From: Oscillibacter faecalis_A
GTDB lineage: Bacteria > Bacillota > Clostridia > Oscillospirales > Oscillospiraceae
DNA: 64,000 nucleotides
Assembly: GCF_029218125.1 (NCBI RefSeq)
Contig: NZ_JARFXX010000004.1
Coordinates: 186,001 to 250,000 of the forward strand
Reading direction: 5' to 3'
Shown here: piece after piece, positions 24,384 to 32,082 of the stretch
Layout: each line of letters starts with the position of its first letter
Position numbering within the stretch: position 1 is the first letter of the stretch
The notes under the pieces: model-generated
Told to the model about the DNA's origin: nothing
The model's database searches: none
The model's input: only the letters and a program-made list of their open reading frames with translations
Made by a program: the position numbers and the translations under genes

Positions 24384-25568
24384 ATGGTTTCCCAGCGTAT
24401 GCTCCAGTTAGGAACTGCCCGCTCCGTGATTCGGGAGCTGTTTGAGTATGGCCGCCAACGGGCGGCGGAGGTAGGCGCGGAGAATGTGTTTGACTTTTCC
24501 CTGGGCAACCCCAGCGTACCGGCACCCGCTGCCGTAAATGAGACTGCCATCCGCCTGCTGCGGGAGCAGGGGGATACCATCCACTGCTACACCAGCGCCC
24601 CCGGTGATACCGGTGCCCGGCAGCGCATTGCCGATTCCCTGAACCGCCGCTTCGGTGAGCACTATACGGCGGACGAGCTGTATCTGACGGTAGGCGCGGC
24701 AGCCTCCCTGTGCTGCGTGTTCAACGGCCTGACCTGTCCCGGCGATGAATACATCCTCTTTGCACCCTATTTTCCGGAATACAAGGTATTTATTGAGGGA
24801 GCCCGGGGCAAGGTGCAGGTGATCGCGCCGGAGATCGAGCAATTCCAAATCGACTTTACTGCCTTTGAAAAGGCTGTGAACTGCCGGACAAAGGGCGTGG
24901 TCATCAACTCTCCCAACAATCCCTCCGGTGTGGTTTACTCCCGGCAGACGTTGGAGACGCTGGCGGCGATTCTGCGGGCCAAGGAGGCACTGTACGGCCA
25001 CCCTATTTACCTCATTTCCGATGAGCCCTATCGGGAGATCGCCTTTGACGGTGTGGAGGTGCCTTGGGTCCCGTCCATTTATCAGGATACCATTGTCTGC
25101 TACTCCTTCTCCAAGTCCCTGTCCCTGCCGGGCGAGCGGCTGGGCTATGTGCTGGTGCCGAAGCAGACCACGGACGCGGTTTCCGTCTCCGCTGCTGTGG
25201 CCGGTGCGGGGCGTTCTCTGGGCTATGTCAACGCGCCAAGTCTTTTCCAGCAGGTTACGGCGGAGTGCTGCGACCTCACCAGCGACATCAGCGTCTACGA
25301 GCGCAACTGCACACTGCTGACGGACGCTCTCCGGGAGATGGGCTACCATGTGGTCCAGCCCGGTGGAGCCTTCTACCTGTTCCCCCGGTCACTGGAACCG
25401 GATGACATGGCGTTCAGCGAGCGAGCCAAAAAATTCGACCTGCTGTTGGTCCCCGGCAGTGGCTTCGGCGCTCCCGGCCACTTCCGGATCGCCTACTGCG
25501 TCCAGACGGAGATGATTCAGCGGGCGCTGCCTCGCTTCAAGGCGCTGGCAGATTCGTATAAAAAGTAA
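24384..25568 (+). CDS. Class I/II PLP-dependent aminotransferase
   Basis: A 394-residue fold-type I aminotransferase. The Schiff-base Lys is Lys244 in YSFSKSLSLPGERLGYV, with NSPNNPSG (residues 175-182) and SDEPYREIAFDG giving the other PLP contacts. The family usually transfers amino groups between aspartate, aromatic or branched amino acids and 2-oxoglutarate. GGAGG lies 9 nt before the ATG. It is a single gene between its promoter and a bidirectional terminator, with no pathway neighbours, so substrate is not assigned. Confidence 0.85.
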   Translation: MVSQRMLQLGTARSVIRELFEYGRQRAAEVGAENVFDFSLGNPSVPAPAAVNETAIRLLREQGDTIHCYTSAPGDTGARQRIADSLNRRFGEHYTADELYLTVGAAASLCCVFNGLTCPGDEYILFAPYFPEYKVFIEGARGKVQVIAPEIEQFQIDFTAFEKAVNCRTKGVVINSPNNPSGVVYSRQTLETLAAILRAKEALYGHPIYLISDEPYREIAFDGVEVPWVPSIYQDTIVCYSFSKSLSLPGERLGYVLVPKQTTDAVSVSAAVAGAGRSLGYVNAPSLFQQVTAECCDLTSDISVYERNCTLLTDALREMGYHVVQPGGAFYLFPRSLEPDDMAFSERAKKFDLLLVPGSGFGAPGHFRIAYCVQTEMIQRALPRFKALADSYKK

Positions 25569-25623
25569 AGTAAGTCCCCGGTTTCCTTTCAAGGGAGCCG
25601 GGGACCTTGCTGTAAAGACAGAA

Positions 25624-25665
25624 AACAGCCGCCCTTTCTTCAAAAAGGGCGGCTGTTGAATTTTT
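25624..25665. terminator. Bidirectional terminator between aminotransferase and proS
   Basis: 14-bp inverted repeat AACAGCCGCCCTTT (25624-25637) / AAAGGGCGGCTGTT (25644-25657), five T on plus at 25661-25665 and a T-run on minus, between convergent genes. Confidence 0.85.
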
Positions 25666-25674
25666 CGGAGGGAC

Positions 25675-27111
25675 TTAGTACGCTACGCCCCAGTAGATAT
25701 CAGTGGTGCACTTCTCGCCGCAGACGGGGCAAACGCCCTCGGTGCCGGACTGCTTGAGCGGCATGCAGCGGCTGGAAACGCCTGCCAGTTCCTTCATCTT
25801 CAGCTCGCACTCCAGCTTGCCGCACCACTTGGTCCGGGCAAAGCCGCCCTTGGTCTCCACCATCTCCTTGACCTCCTGCCAGGAGTTCAGGTCGAAAGTG
25901 TTGTCCTCCAGGTTCTTTTCCGCCTGAGCATACAGGTTGTCGTGAACGGCGGTCAGCAGGCTCTGCACCTGGCTTTCCAGTTCATCCAAAGCGACAAAGC
26001 TCTTTTCGCCGGTATCACGGCGGGCCAGACAGCAATGTCCCTTTTCCAGATCGCGGGGGCCGATCTCCACCCGGACGGGCACACCCTTCATCTCATACTC
26101 GGCGAACTTCCAGCCGGGAGAGTTGTCGGAATCGTCCAGCTTCACCCGCAGGCCGGCAGCCTCCAGACGGGTCTTGATCTCAGCAGCCGCTTCCAGCACA
26201 CCGGGCTTGTGGGCCGCCACGGGGATCACCACCACCTGAATGGGGGCGATGGCGGGAGGCAGCACCAGACCGTTGTTATCGCCGTGGGTCATGATGACCG
26301 CGCCGATGAGCCGGGTGGTGGTGCCCCAAGAGGTCTGGAAGGGATATTGCAGCTTGTTGTCCCGGCCGGTGAAGGTCACATCGTAGGCCCGGGAGAACTT
26401 GTCTCCGAAATAATGGCTGGTGCCGGACTGGAGGGCCTTACGGTCCTTCATCATGCTCTCGATGGTATAGGTGGCCTCAGCGCCGGCAAACTTCTCCTTG
26501 TCGGTCTTGCGGCCCTTGACTACCGGCATGGCCAGCGCATCGCGGCAAAAGTCAGCATAGCAGTTGAGCTGCTGCTCCGTTTCTGCCATAGCCTCCTCAG
26601 CGGTCTCGTGGATGGTGTGGCCCTCCTGCCACCAGAATTCCCGGCTGCGCAGGAAGGGGCGGGTGGTCTTTTCCCAGCGGATCACGGAGCACCACTGGTT
26701 ATAGAGCATGGGGAGCTGGCGATAGGTCTGAAGGACGCTGTGCCAGTGGTCGCAGAACATGGTCTCAGAGGTGGGGCGGAAAGCCAGCCGCTCCTCCAGC
26801 TTGTCGCTGCCGCCCATGGTGACCCAAGCCACCTCAGGGGCAAAGCCGTTGACCAGTTCGCCTTCCTTTTTCAGCAGGCTCTCCGGGATCAGCGCGGGCA
26901 TCGCCACGTTTTCGTGGCCGGTTTTTTTAAATTCCCCGTCCATGATCCGCTGAATGTTCTCCCAGATGGCGTAGCCGTATGGACGCAGGATCATAAATCC
27001 CTTCACGCTGGAATAGTCGATCAACTCCGCCTTCTTGCAGATGTCCGTATACCACTGGGCGAAATCGTCCTCCATACTGGTGATCTGTTCCACTTTTTTG
27101 TCCTGTGCCAT
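25675..27111 (-). CDS. proS: Prolyl-tRNA synthetase, archaeal/eukaryotic-type
   Basis: Charges tRNA-Pro with proline. The 478-residue class II synthetase lacks the editing insertion of E. coli-type ProRS and carries the extra C-terminal zinc domain of the archaeal-like form: Cys residues in WCGKLECE and CPVCGEKC, ending in WGVAY. Class II motifs include FRPTSETMF (motif 1/2 region), VIRWEKTTRPFLRSREFWWQEGH (motif 2, with Arg and Glu kept) and GTTTRLIGAVIMTHGD (motif 3). ATG at 27111 has GAGGGAAG before it. This class is usual in many Clostridia. Confidence 0.93.
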   Translation of the reverse strand: MAQDKKVEQITSMEDDFAQWYTDICKKAELIDYSSVKGFMILRPYGYAIWENIQRIMDGEFKKTGHENVAMPALIPESLLKKEGELVNGFAPEVAWVTMGGSDKLEERLAFRPTSETMFCDHWHSVLQTYRQLPMLYNQWCSVIRWEKTTRPFLRSREFWWQEGHTIHETAEEAMAETEQQLNCYADFCRDALAMPVVKGRKTDKEKFAGAEATYTIESMMKDRKALQSGTSHYFGDKFSRAYDVTFTGRDNKLQYPFQTSWGTTTRLIGAVIMTHGDNNGLVLPPAIAPIQVVVIPVAAHKPGVLEAAAEIKTRLEAAGLRVKLDDSDNSPGWKFAEYEMKGVPVRVEIGPRDLEKGHCCLARRDTGEKSFVALDELESQVQSLLTAVHDNLYAQAEKNLEDNTFDLNSWQEVKEMVETKGGFARTKWCGKLECELKMKELAGVSSRCMPLKQSGTEGVCPVCGEKCTTDIYWGVAY

Positions 27112-27210
27112 GATTCTTCCCTCAACTTTATTCCAGAATTGGAGGCAAATAGCCTCCTTTGAACTCATAACGTCTTATTTTATCGTCTTTTTCCCCTGTT
27201 GTCAACCATT

Positions 27211-27645
27211 TCACCCCAGGGCCAGAGCAACGATAAAGCCCAGCACCGCACCGCAGCACACCTGCATAGGCGTGTGGCCCAGGAACTCCTTCAGCTTCAC
27301 CTCCGGCGTCTCCTCGCTGTCAAGCATTTCCAGCAGCTCATTGATGGCCTTGGCATGGCGTCCCGCCTCCCGACGGACGCCCATGGCGTCATGCATGACG
27401 ATGACGGCCAGGATCACGCACACGGCAAAAACGGGGGAGTCATAGCCGTATTCCAGACCGGAGGTCACCGCCAGTGCGGTCACGGTGGCAGAGTGACCGC
27501 TGGGCATTCCACCGTCACCCAGAAGGCGATCCCAGTCGAGCGTGCGGGTTACCGCCAGATAAATGATGAATTTTAAAATCTGCGCCGTGGCCCACGCCAG
27601 CAGCGCGTTGATCAGCAGGTGATTGCGGAGCAGCTCTTGCAGCAT
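27211..27645 (-). CDS. Divergent PAP2-family membrane protein (DUF212)
   Basis: A 144-residue membrane protein with four hydrophobic segments. It has the DUF212 signature MPSGHSATVTALAV, a PAP2-like PSGH block, followed by VMHDAMGVRREAGRHAKAIN and LKEFLGHTPMQVCCGAVLG near the C-terminus. Activity is unproven; members are treated as divergent acid-phosphatase-like membrane enzymes. GGGAGG precedes the ATG at 27645. It lies 99 nt upstream of proS on the same strand but has its own promoter. Confidence 0.85.
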   Translation of the reverse strand: MLQELLRNHLLINALLAWATAQILKFIIYLAVTRTLDWDRLLGDGGMPSGHSATVTALAVTSGLEYGYDSPVFAVCVILAVIVMHDAMGVRREAGRHAKAINELLEMLDSEETPEVKLKEFLGHTPMQVCCGAVLGFIVALALG

Positions 27646-27677
27646 GATACGCCTCCCGAGAAATTATTGACGCTTTT

Positions 27678-27707
27678 ACTATACACCAGATGTTAAGGCC
27701 GTGTCAA
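27678..27707 (-). promoter_or_regulatory. Promoter of the DUF212 gene
   Basis: Minus strand TTGACA (27702-27707), 18-nt spacer, TATAGT (27678-27683). Confidence 0.75.
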
Positions 27708-27739
27708 TTTTTTTGGAAAGCGAAGCCGAGCGCGAAAAA

Positions 27740-27766
27740 GCCGGGAGCCGCTTTGCGGCTCCCGGC
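27740..27766 (-). terminator. Terminator of phosphoketolase gene
   Basis: 12-bp inverted repeat GCCGGGAGCCGC (27740-27751) / GCGGCTCCCGGC (27755-27766), followed on minus by five T. Confidence 0.9.
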
Positions 27767-27798
27767 GATGAGGTTGTTCGGTAAAACCGGAGGGGAGC

Positions 27799-30231
27799 TT
27801 AGCCATCCCACTTCCAGCTGCGAATCTCCGGCAGGTCCACGCCGTTGTCCCGAATGTACTGGCGGTGCTCCACCAGCTTATCGTACATTTTCTGCACGAG
27901 GTAGGCGCCACGGTTGCCAAGCTGGGGCAGGCGGCGCACGGTGTCGATGACAAGGTCAAAGCGGTCAATATTGTTCAGGACGCGCATATCAAAGGGCGTG
28001 GTGATGGTGCCCTCCTCCTTATAACCCCGGACATGGAGATTTTTGTTGTGGCGGCGGTAGGTCAGTTCATGAATCAGGGTGGGATAGCCGTGATAGGCGA
28101 AGATGATGGGCTTATCCTTGGTGAACAGCCCGTCATAGGATTCGTCTGTCAGGCCGTGGGGATGCTCTGTGTGGGGCTGGAGCTTCATCAGGTCCACCAC
28201 GTTTACCACCCGAATCTTCAGCTCCGGCAGCTCCCGGCGCAGAATGCTGACAGCGGCCAGCGTTTCCAGCGTGGGCGTATCGCCGCAGCAGGCCATGACC
28301 ACATCCGGCTCGCAGCCCGCGTCATTGGAGGCCCATTCCCAGATGCCGATACCCTGCGTGCAGTGCTTCACCGCCTGATCCATGGTGAGCCACTGGGGAC
28401 GGGGATGCTTACTGGCCACGATGACGTTTACATAGTTCCGGCTCTTGATGCAGTGGTCAAAGCAGCTGAGCAGGCAGTTGGCATCCGGCGGCAGGTACAT
28501 CCGCACCACATCCGCCTTCTTGTTGGCCACATGGTCAAGGAAGCCGGGGTCCTGATGGGTGAAGCCATTGTGGTCCTGCTGCCAGACGTTAGAGGCCAGA
28601 ATATAGTTCAGCGAGGCAATGTCCTGCCGCCAAGGCAGCTCGTTGCACATTTTCAGCCACTTGGCGTGCTGAGAGAACATGGAGTCCACAATGCGGATGA
28701 AGGCCTCGTAGCTGTCGAAGAAGCCATGGCGGCCCGTCAGCAGATAACCTTCCAAAAAGCCCTCACAGAAATGCTCGGAGAGCATGGAGTCCATGACCCG
28801 GCCATCCGGGTCCAGATTTTCGTCAATATTGGGAAGCTGCGGGTCAAGGAACCGCCGGCCGGTGACGTCAAAGACCGCCTGAAGCCGGTTAGAGGCCGTT
28901 TCATCCGGCGCGAAAATGCGGAAGTTCCGGGCGTCCATGTTCAGCTTCATCACATCCCGGACATAGGTGCCGAGGACGTACATATCCTGTGCCTCCACGG
29001 TGCCGGGGGCCTTGACGTCCACCGCGTAATCCCGGAAGTCCGGTGTGCGGAGGTCCCGGAGCAGCAGACCGCCGTTGGCATGGGGGTTCGCGCCCATGCG
29101 GCGGGCGCCGGTGGGCGGGAAGGAGGTGATGAGCTCTACAGGGGTACCGTCCGGGTTGAACAGCTCCTCCGGCTTATAGGAGCGCAGCCACGCCTCCAGC
29201 TCCGGCAGGTGCTTTTCCGTGTCGGGGCCCATGGAGATGGGAACCTGATGCGCCCGCCAGCTTCCCTCCAGAATGTGACCGTCCACCTCCTTGGGGCCAG
29301 TCCAGCCCTTGGGCGTCCGCAGGACGATCATGGGCCAGCGGGGACGGCTGGTGTTGCCTGTGGAGCGGGCGTGCTTACGAATGCGTTGAATTTCACGGAT
29401 GGCCCAGTCCACGGTGGCGGCCATCTTCTGGTGCATTTCGGCGGGATCGCTGCCCTCCACGAAGCGGGGCTCCCAGCCGCAGCCCCGGAAGAAGCAGTCC
29501 ACCTCCTCGTGGCTCATGCGGGAGAAGATGGTGGGATTGGCGATTTTGAAGCCATTGAGGTGCAGAATGGGCAGCACGGTACCGTCGGTGATGGGGTTCA
29601 TGAATTTATTGCCGTGCCACGAGGTTGCCAGCGGGCCGGTCTCAGCCTCACCGTCGCCCACCACGCAGGCGGCAATGAGGTCCGGGTTGTCCGCCACGGC
29701 GCCGAAAGCGTGGGCCAGAGAATAGCCCAGCTCACCGCCCTCATGGATGGAGCCGGGAGTCTCCGGCGCCACATGGCTGGGGATGCCGCCGGGGAAGGAG
29801 AAGCGCTTGAACAGCTTCCGCATACCGTCCTTGTCCCGGGTGATGTTGGGATAGATCTCCGTATAGCTGCCATCCAGCCAGTCCTGCGCCACCATGGCGT
29901 TGCCGCCGTGGCCGGGGCCGGAGAGGTAAATCATGTCCAGATCGTCCCGCTTGATGACCCGGTCAAGGTGCGTATAAATAAAGTTCTGGCCCGGGCAGGT
30001 GCCCCAGTGGCCTACGATAGTCTGCTTCAAATCGGCGGCGGTCAGGGGACGCTCCAGCAGCGGATTGTCCAGCAGATAGAGCTGGCAGGCGGTCAAATAA
30101 TTGGCGGCGCGCCAATAGGCATCGATCTGCTTGAGCTGCGTCGGGGTCAGCGGCGGCTTCTTAGAGAGCCGGGCACTGCTGCGGGTCCTTGTGGCGGGCT
30201 TGGCCGGCGCGGTTTTCTTTTTAGCGGGCAT
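27799..30231 (-). CDS. xfp: Xylulose-5-phosphate/fructose-6-phosphate phosphoketolase
   Basis: A thiamine-diphosphate enzyme that splits xylulose 5-phosphate (and perhaps fructose 6-phosphate) with phosphate to acetyl phosphate plus an aldose phosphate, feeding acetate/ATP formation. The 810-residue protein has the family blocks YLSGPGHGGNAMVAQDWLDG, the TPP-binding VVGDGEAETGPLATSWHGNKF, HLNGFKIANPTIFSRM and the C-terminal HGYPTLIHELTYRR. It carries an unusual basic, Ala/Pro-rich N-terminal tail (about residues 1-26) ahead of the catalytic region. AGGAGGAG lies 5 nt before the ATG at 30231. Monocistronic, with promoter and terminator visible. Confidence 0.95.
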   Translation of the reverse strand: MPAKKKTAPAKPATRTRSSARLSKKPPLTPTQLKQIDAYWRAANYLTACQLYLLDNPLLERPLTAADLKQTIVGHWGTCPGQNFIYTHLDRVIKRDDLDMIYLSGPGHGGNAMVAQDWLDGSYTEIYPNITRDKDGMRKLFKRFSFPGGIPSHVAPETPGSIHEGGELGYSLAHAFGAVADNPDLIAACVVGDGEAETGPLATSWHGNKFMNPITDGTVLPILHLNGFKIANPTIFSRMSHEEVDCFFRGCGWEPRFVEGSDPAEMHQKMAATVDWAIREIQRIRKHARSTGNTSRPRWPMIVLRTPKGWTGPKEVDGHILEGSWRAHQVPISMGPDTEKHLPELEAWLRSYKPEELFNPDGTPVELITSFPPTGARRMGANPHANGGLLLRDLRTPDFRDYAVDVKAPGTVEAQDMYVLGTYVRDVMKLNMDARNFRIFAPDETASNRLQAVFDVTGRRFLDPQLPNIDENLDPDGRVMDSMLSEHFCEGFLEGYLLTGRHGFFDSYEAFIRIVDSMFSQHAKWLKMCNELPWRQDIASLNYILASNVWQQDHNGFTHQDPGFLDHVANKKADVVRMYLPPDANCLLSCFDHCIKSRNYVNVIVASKHPRPQWLTMDQAVKHCTQGIGIWEWASNDAGCEPDVVMACCGDTPTLETLAAVSILRRELPELKIRVVNVVDLMKLQPHTEHPHGLTDESYDGLFTKDKPIIFAYHGYPTLIHELTYRRHNKNLHVRGYKEEGTITTPFDMRVLNNIDRFDLVIDTVRRLPQLGNRGAYLVQKMYDKLVEHRQYIRDNGVDLPEIRSWKWDG

Positions 30232-30262
30232 AAACACTCCTCCTGTTTAGATTTATGAATTT

Positions 30263-30290
30263 AGTATACTGCTTGCAATGATGAAGTCAA
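30263..30290 (-). promoter_or_regulatory. Promoter of phosphoketolase
   Basis: Minus strand TTGACT (30285-30290), 16-nt spacer, TATACT (30263-30268), 32 nt before the start codon. Confidence 0.8.
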
Positions 30291-30344
30291 TATAAATGCT
30301 TGTAAAACAGACGCTTTGCGAAAAATGTTTACAATTAGCCGTAC

Positions 30345-30374
30345 TTTACAAATAGGAATATGCAGTGCTATACT
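30345..30374 (+). promoter_or_regulatory. Promoter of the metallopeptidase gene, possibly leaderless
   Basis: TTTACA (30345-30350), 18-nt spacer, TATACT (30369-30374). The ATG at 30381 is 6 nt after the -10 box and no ribosome binding site is present, so the mRNA would begin at or next to the start codon. Confidence 0.55.
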
Positions 30375-30380
30375 GCACTT

Positions 30381-30890
30381 ATGAGAGAGTATGGATTGCT
30401 GCGCTCCCGCCGCAAAACGCTGGCGCTGGAGCTGAAAAAGGATGGGACGCTGCTGGTCCGCGCCCCCATGCGCCTTGCCAAGCGGGAAATCGACCGCTTT
30501 GTGGCCGCTCATGAGGACTGGATCGAAAAGCACTTGGAAAAGCTCCGGGCATCGCCAGCCCTGCCGGAGCCCACACCGGAGGAGACCGAAGCACTGAAGG
30601 CGGCGGCCTGGGCGGTGCTGCCGGAGCGCGTGGCCTATTGGAGTACGGTCATGGGCGTACGGCCCGCCGGTATCAAAATCACCACAGCGAAAAAGCGGTA
30701 TGGAAGCTGCAGCAGCAAGCATAGTCTATGCTTTTCATGTTACCTCATGCGAAGCCCCATGGAGGCCGTTGACCTTGTGGTGGTCCATGAGTTGTGCCAT
30801 ATCCAGGAAATGAACCACGGGCCGCGCTTTTACGCGCTGCTGGAGCGGTATCTCCCGGATTGGCGGGAACGGAAAAGGCTGCTGGTATAA
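30381..30890 (+). CDS. YgjP/SprT-like zinc metallopeptidase domain protein (M48-related)
   Basis: A 169-residue soluble protein of the YgjP-like (DUF45) gluzincin family. The zinc site HELCH is at residues 136-140 with a third ligand His146 (EMNHGPRF). The core also has KKRYGSCSSKHSLCFSCYLM, the conserved W/Y-G-S-C block of the family. Family members are annotated as metal-dependent hydrolases; their substrates are unknown. It diverges from the phosphoketolase gene and meets a bidirectional hairpin at its end. Confidence 0.85.
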   Translation: MREYGLLRSRRKTLALELKKDGTLLVRAPMRLAKREIDRFVAAHEDWIEKHLEKLRASPALPEPTPEETEALKAAAWAVLPERVAYWSTVMGVRPAGIKITTAKKRYGSCSSKHSLCFSCYLMRSPMEAVDLVVVHELCHIQEMNHGPRFYALLERYLPDWRERKRLLV

Positions 30891-30923
30891 AAAAGCGCAG
30901 AGGTCATTGACCTCCGCGCTTTT
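30891..30923. terminator. Bidirectional terminator
   Basis: Hairpin AAAAGCGC-AGAGGTC / GACCTC-CGCGCTTTT spanning 30891-30923 with A-run and T-run at the two edges, between convergent genes. Confidence 0.85.
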
Positions 30924-30924
30924 C

Positions 30925-31926
30925 TTACTGATAATCGCTGACAAGGAACATGGGCTTGACAGCCACCACCTCATCGTATTCCTCCTGCGAGACCTGCACA
31001 TCGGAGGTCAGGGCCTTCAAATCGGTCTTGACCACGGATAACGCCTCGTCCGCGCTTTGGGCGCGGCCTTCCCGCAGGACGCGAATCATACGGTCAAGGA
31101 CAATGGGGTGGGCGTACCGGGCCGGGAGGGGGAAGCGTTCCGGCAGAACATTTGCCAGCGCATTCTGGGCGTCCGCCCATGCCCGCGTCACGGCGCGGCG
31201 GTTATTTTTCATGGTGGGGATGACCTGTGTGCCGGAGAACAGGAAGACCACCGCAAGGCCCAGCAGCGTAAAGTACATCCCGAAGCCCTCGTGCCGCCGC
31301 CATGCGAGAATTCCGTAAATCGCGGCAATGAGACCGGCCAGCACGATGGCCAGCGCGATCCACTTATGGGCCGGATTGGTATGCTGATTGATTCGCAGCG
31401 CACGGGCGGAGGCGGACAAGCGGCCGGTCAGCTGGGGATAACCAGCCAAAAAGGTTTTGGCATCCTCCAGCGCTTCCCGGGCGGACTGCGCCTGCGGCGT
31501 CAGCTCCTTGAGGTAGCGTGCCTCCTCCTCACGAGCCTTTTCCGCAAGACGCCGTTCCGCCTCCTCACTGTGGATGGGGATACTGGGGCGCACCTGCGCC
31601 ATATAGCCAAGCAGGGCATCCACATCCTCCTCGTGCTTGAAGGCACACTGCTTTTCGGAGCCGTTGTCATACTGCACCACCAGATAGGGGATGGCACCGA
31701 ATACGCCGTGGCCGCTGAAGCCGCCGCGGCTCATGGCCACCCGCTTGAACACCCGCTGCACGGAGTCCAGCGCGATATAATAATAGCGGTCGATAAAATA
31801 TGTGCCGATATACAGCGCCGCTTTCCCAACGCCGCAGGGGCCGAAGGGCTTGCAGGCTGCCTTGTCCGCCTTTATAGTATCCTTTGCGATGGCGGCGGTG
31901 CCGAGCTGTACAGGGGTGAGTGCCAT
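30925..31926 (-). CDS. Uncharacterised protein with two membrane helices
   Basis: A 333-residue protein that I do not recognise. The N-terminal half (about 1-110) is soluble and beta-rich in appearance, with Gly/Cys-rich KPFGPCGVGKAALYIGTYF and FSGHGVFGAIPYLVVQYDNG. A charged helix follows (about 115-180, Glu/Lys/Arg-rich, likely coiled coil), then two hydrophobic segments (about 189-209 and 217-236) and a soluble C-terminal tail of about 95 residues. GGAGGT precedes the ATG. It is a single gene facing a shared terminator. No enzyme motif is seen. Confidence 0.6.
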   Translation of the reverse strand: MALTPVQLGTAAIAKDTIKADKAACKPFGPCGVGKAALYIGTYFIDRYYYIALDSVQRVFKRVAMSRGGFSGHGVFGAIPYLVVQYDNGSEKQCAFKHEEDVDALLGYMAQVRPSIPIHSEEAERRLAEKAREEEARYLKELTPQAQSAREALEDAKTFLAGYPQLTGRLSASARALRINQHTNPAHKWIALAIVLAGLIAAIYGILAWRRHEGFGMYFTLLGLAVVFLFSGTQVIPTMKNNRRAVTRAWADAQNALANVLPERFPLPARYAHPIVLDRMIRVLREGRAQSADEALSVVKTDLKALTSDVQVSQEEYDEVVAVKPMFLVSDYQ

Positions 31927-32028
31927 AGGGGTACCTCCGTATTGAAAAATTAAAATGGAAATTAAGGTCGATTCAGCGCAGAAAGCATCAGGCGGATTGC
32001 CGTATGATCCTTTCCACGTTAAATTGCC

Positions 32029-32066
32029 AAAAGCGGCGGAAAGGAGAGAGTCTTTCCGCCGCTTTT
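32029..32066. terminator. Terminator of cstA
   Basis: 15-bp inverted repeat AAAAGCGGCGGAAAG (32029-32043) / CTTTCCGCCGCTTTT (32052-32066), A/T flanked on both strands. Confidence 0.85.
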
Positions 32067-32082
32067 CAGTTACAAAAGGAGC

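Noticed and set aside
27865..30258. A 797-codon open frame on the plus strand opposite phosphoketolase
   Set aside because: It runs through the phosphoketolase gene and over its promoter; no homology features or start signal.
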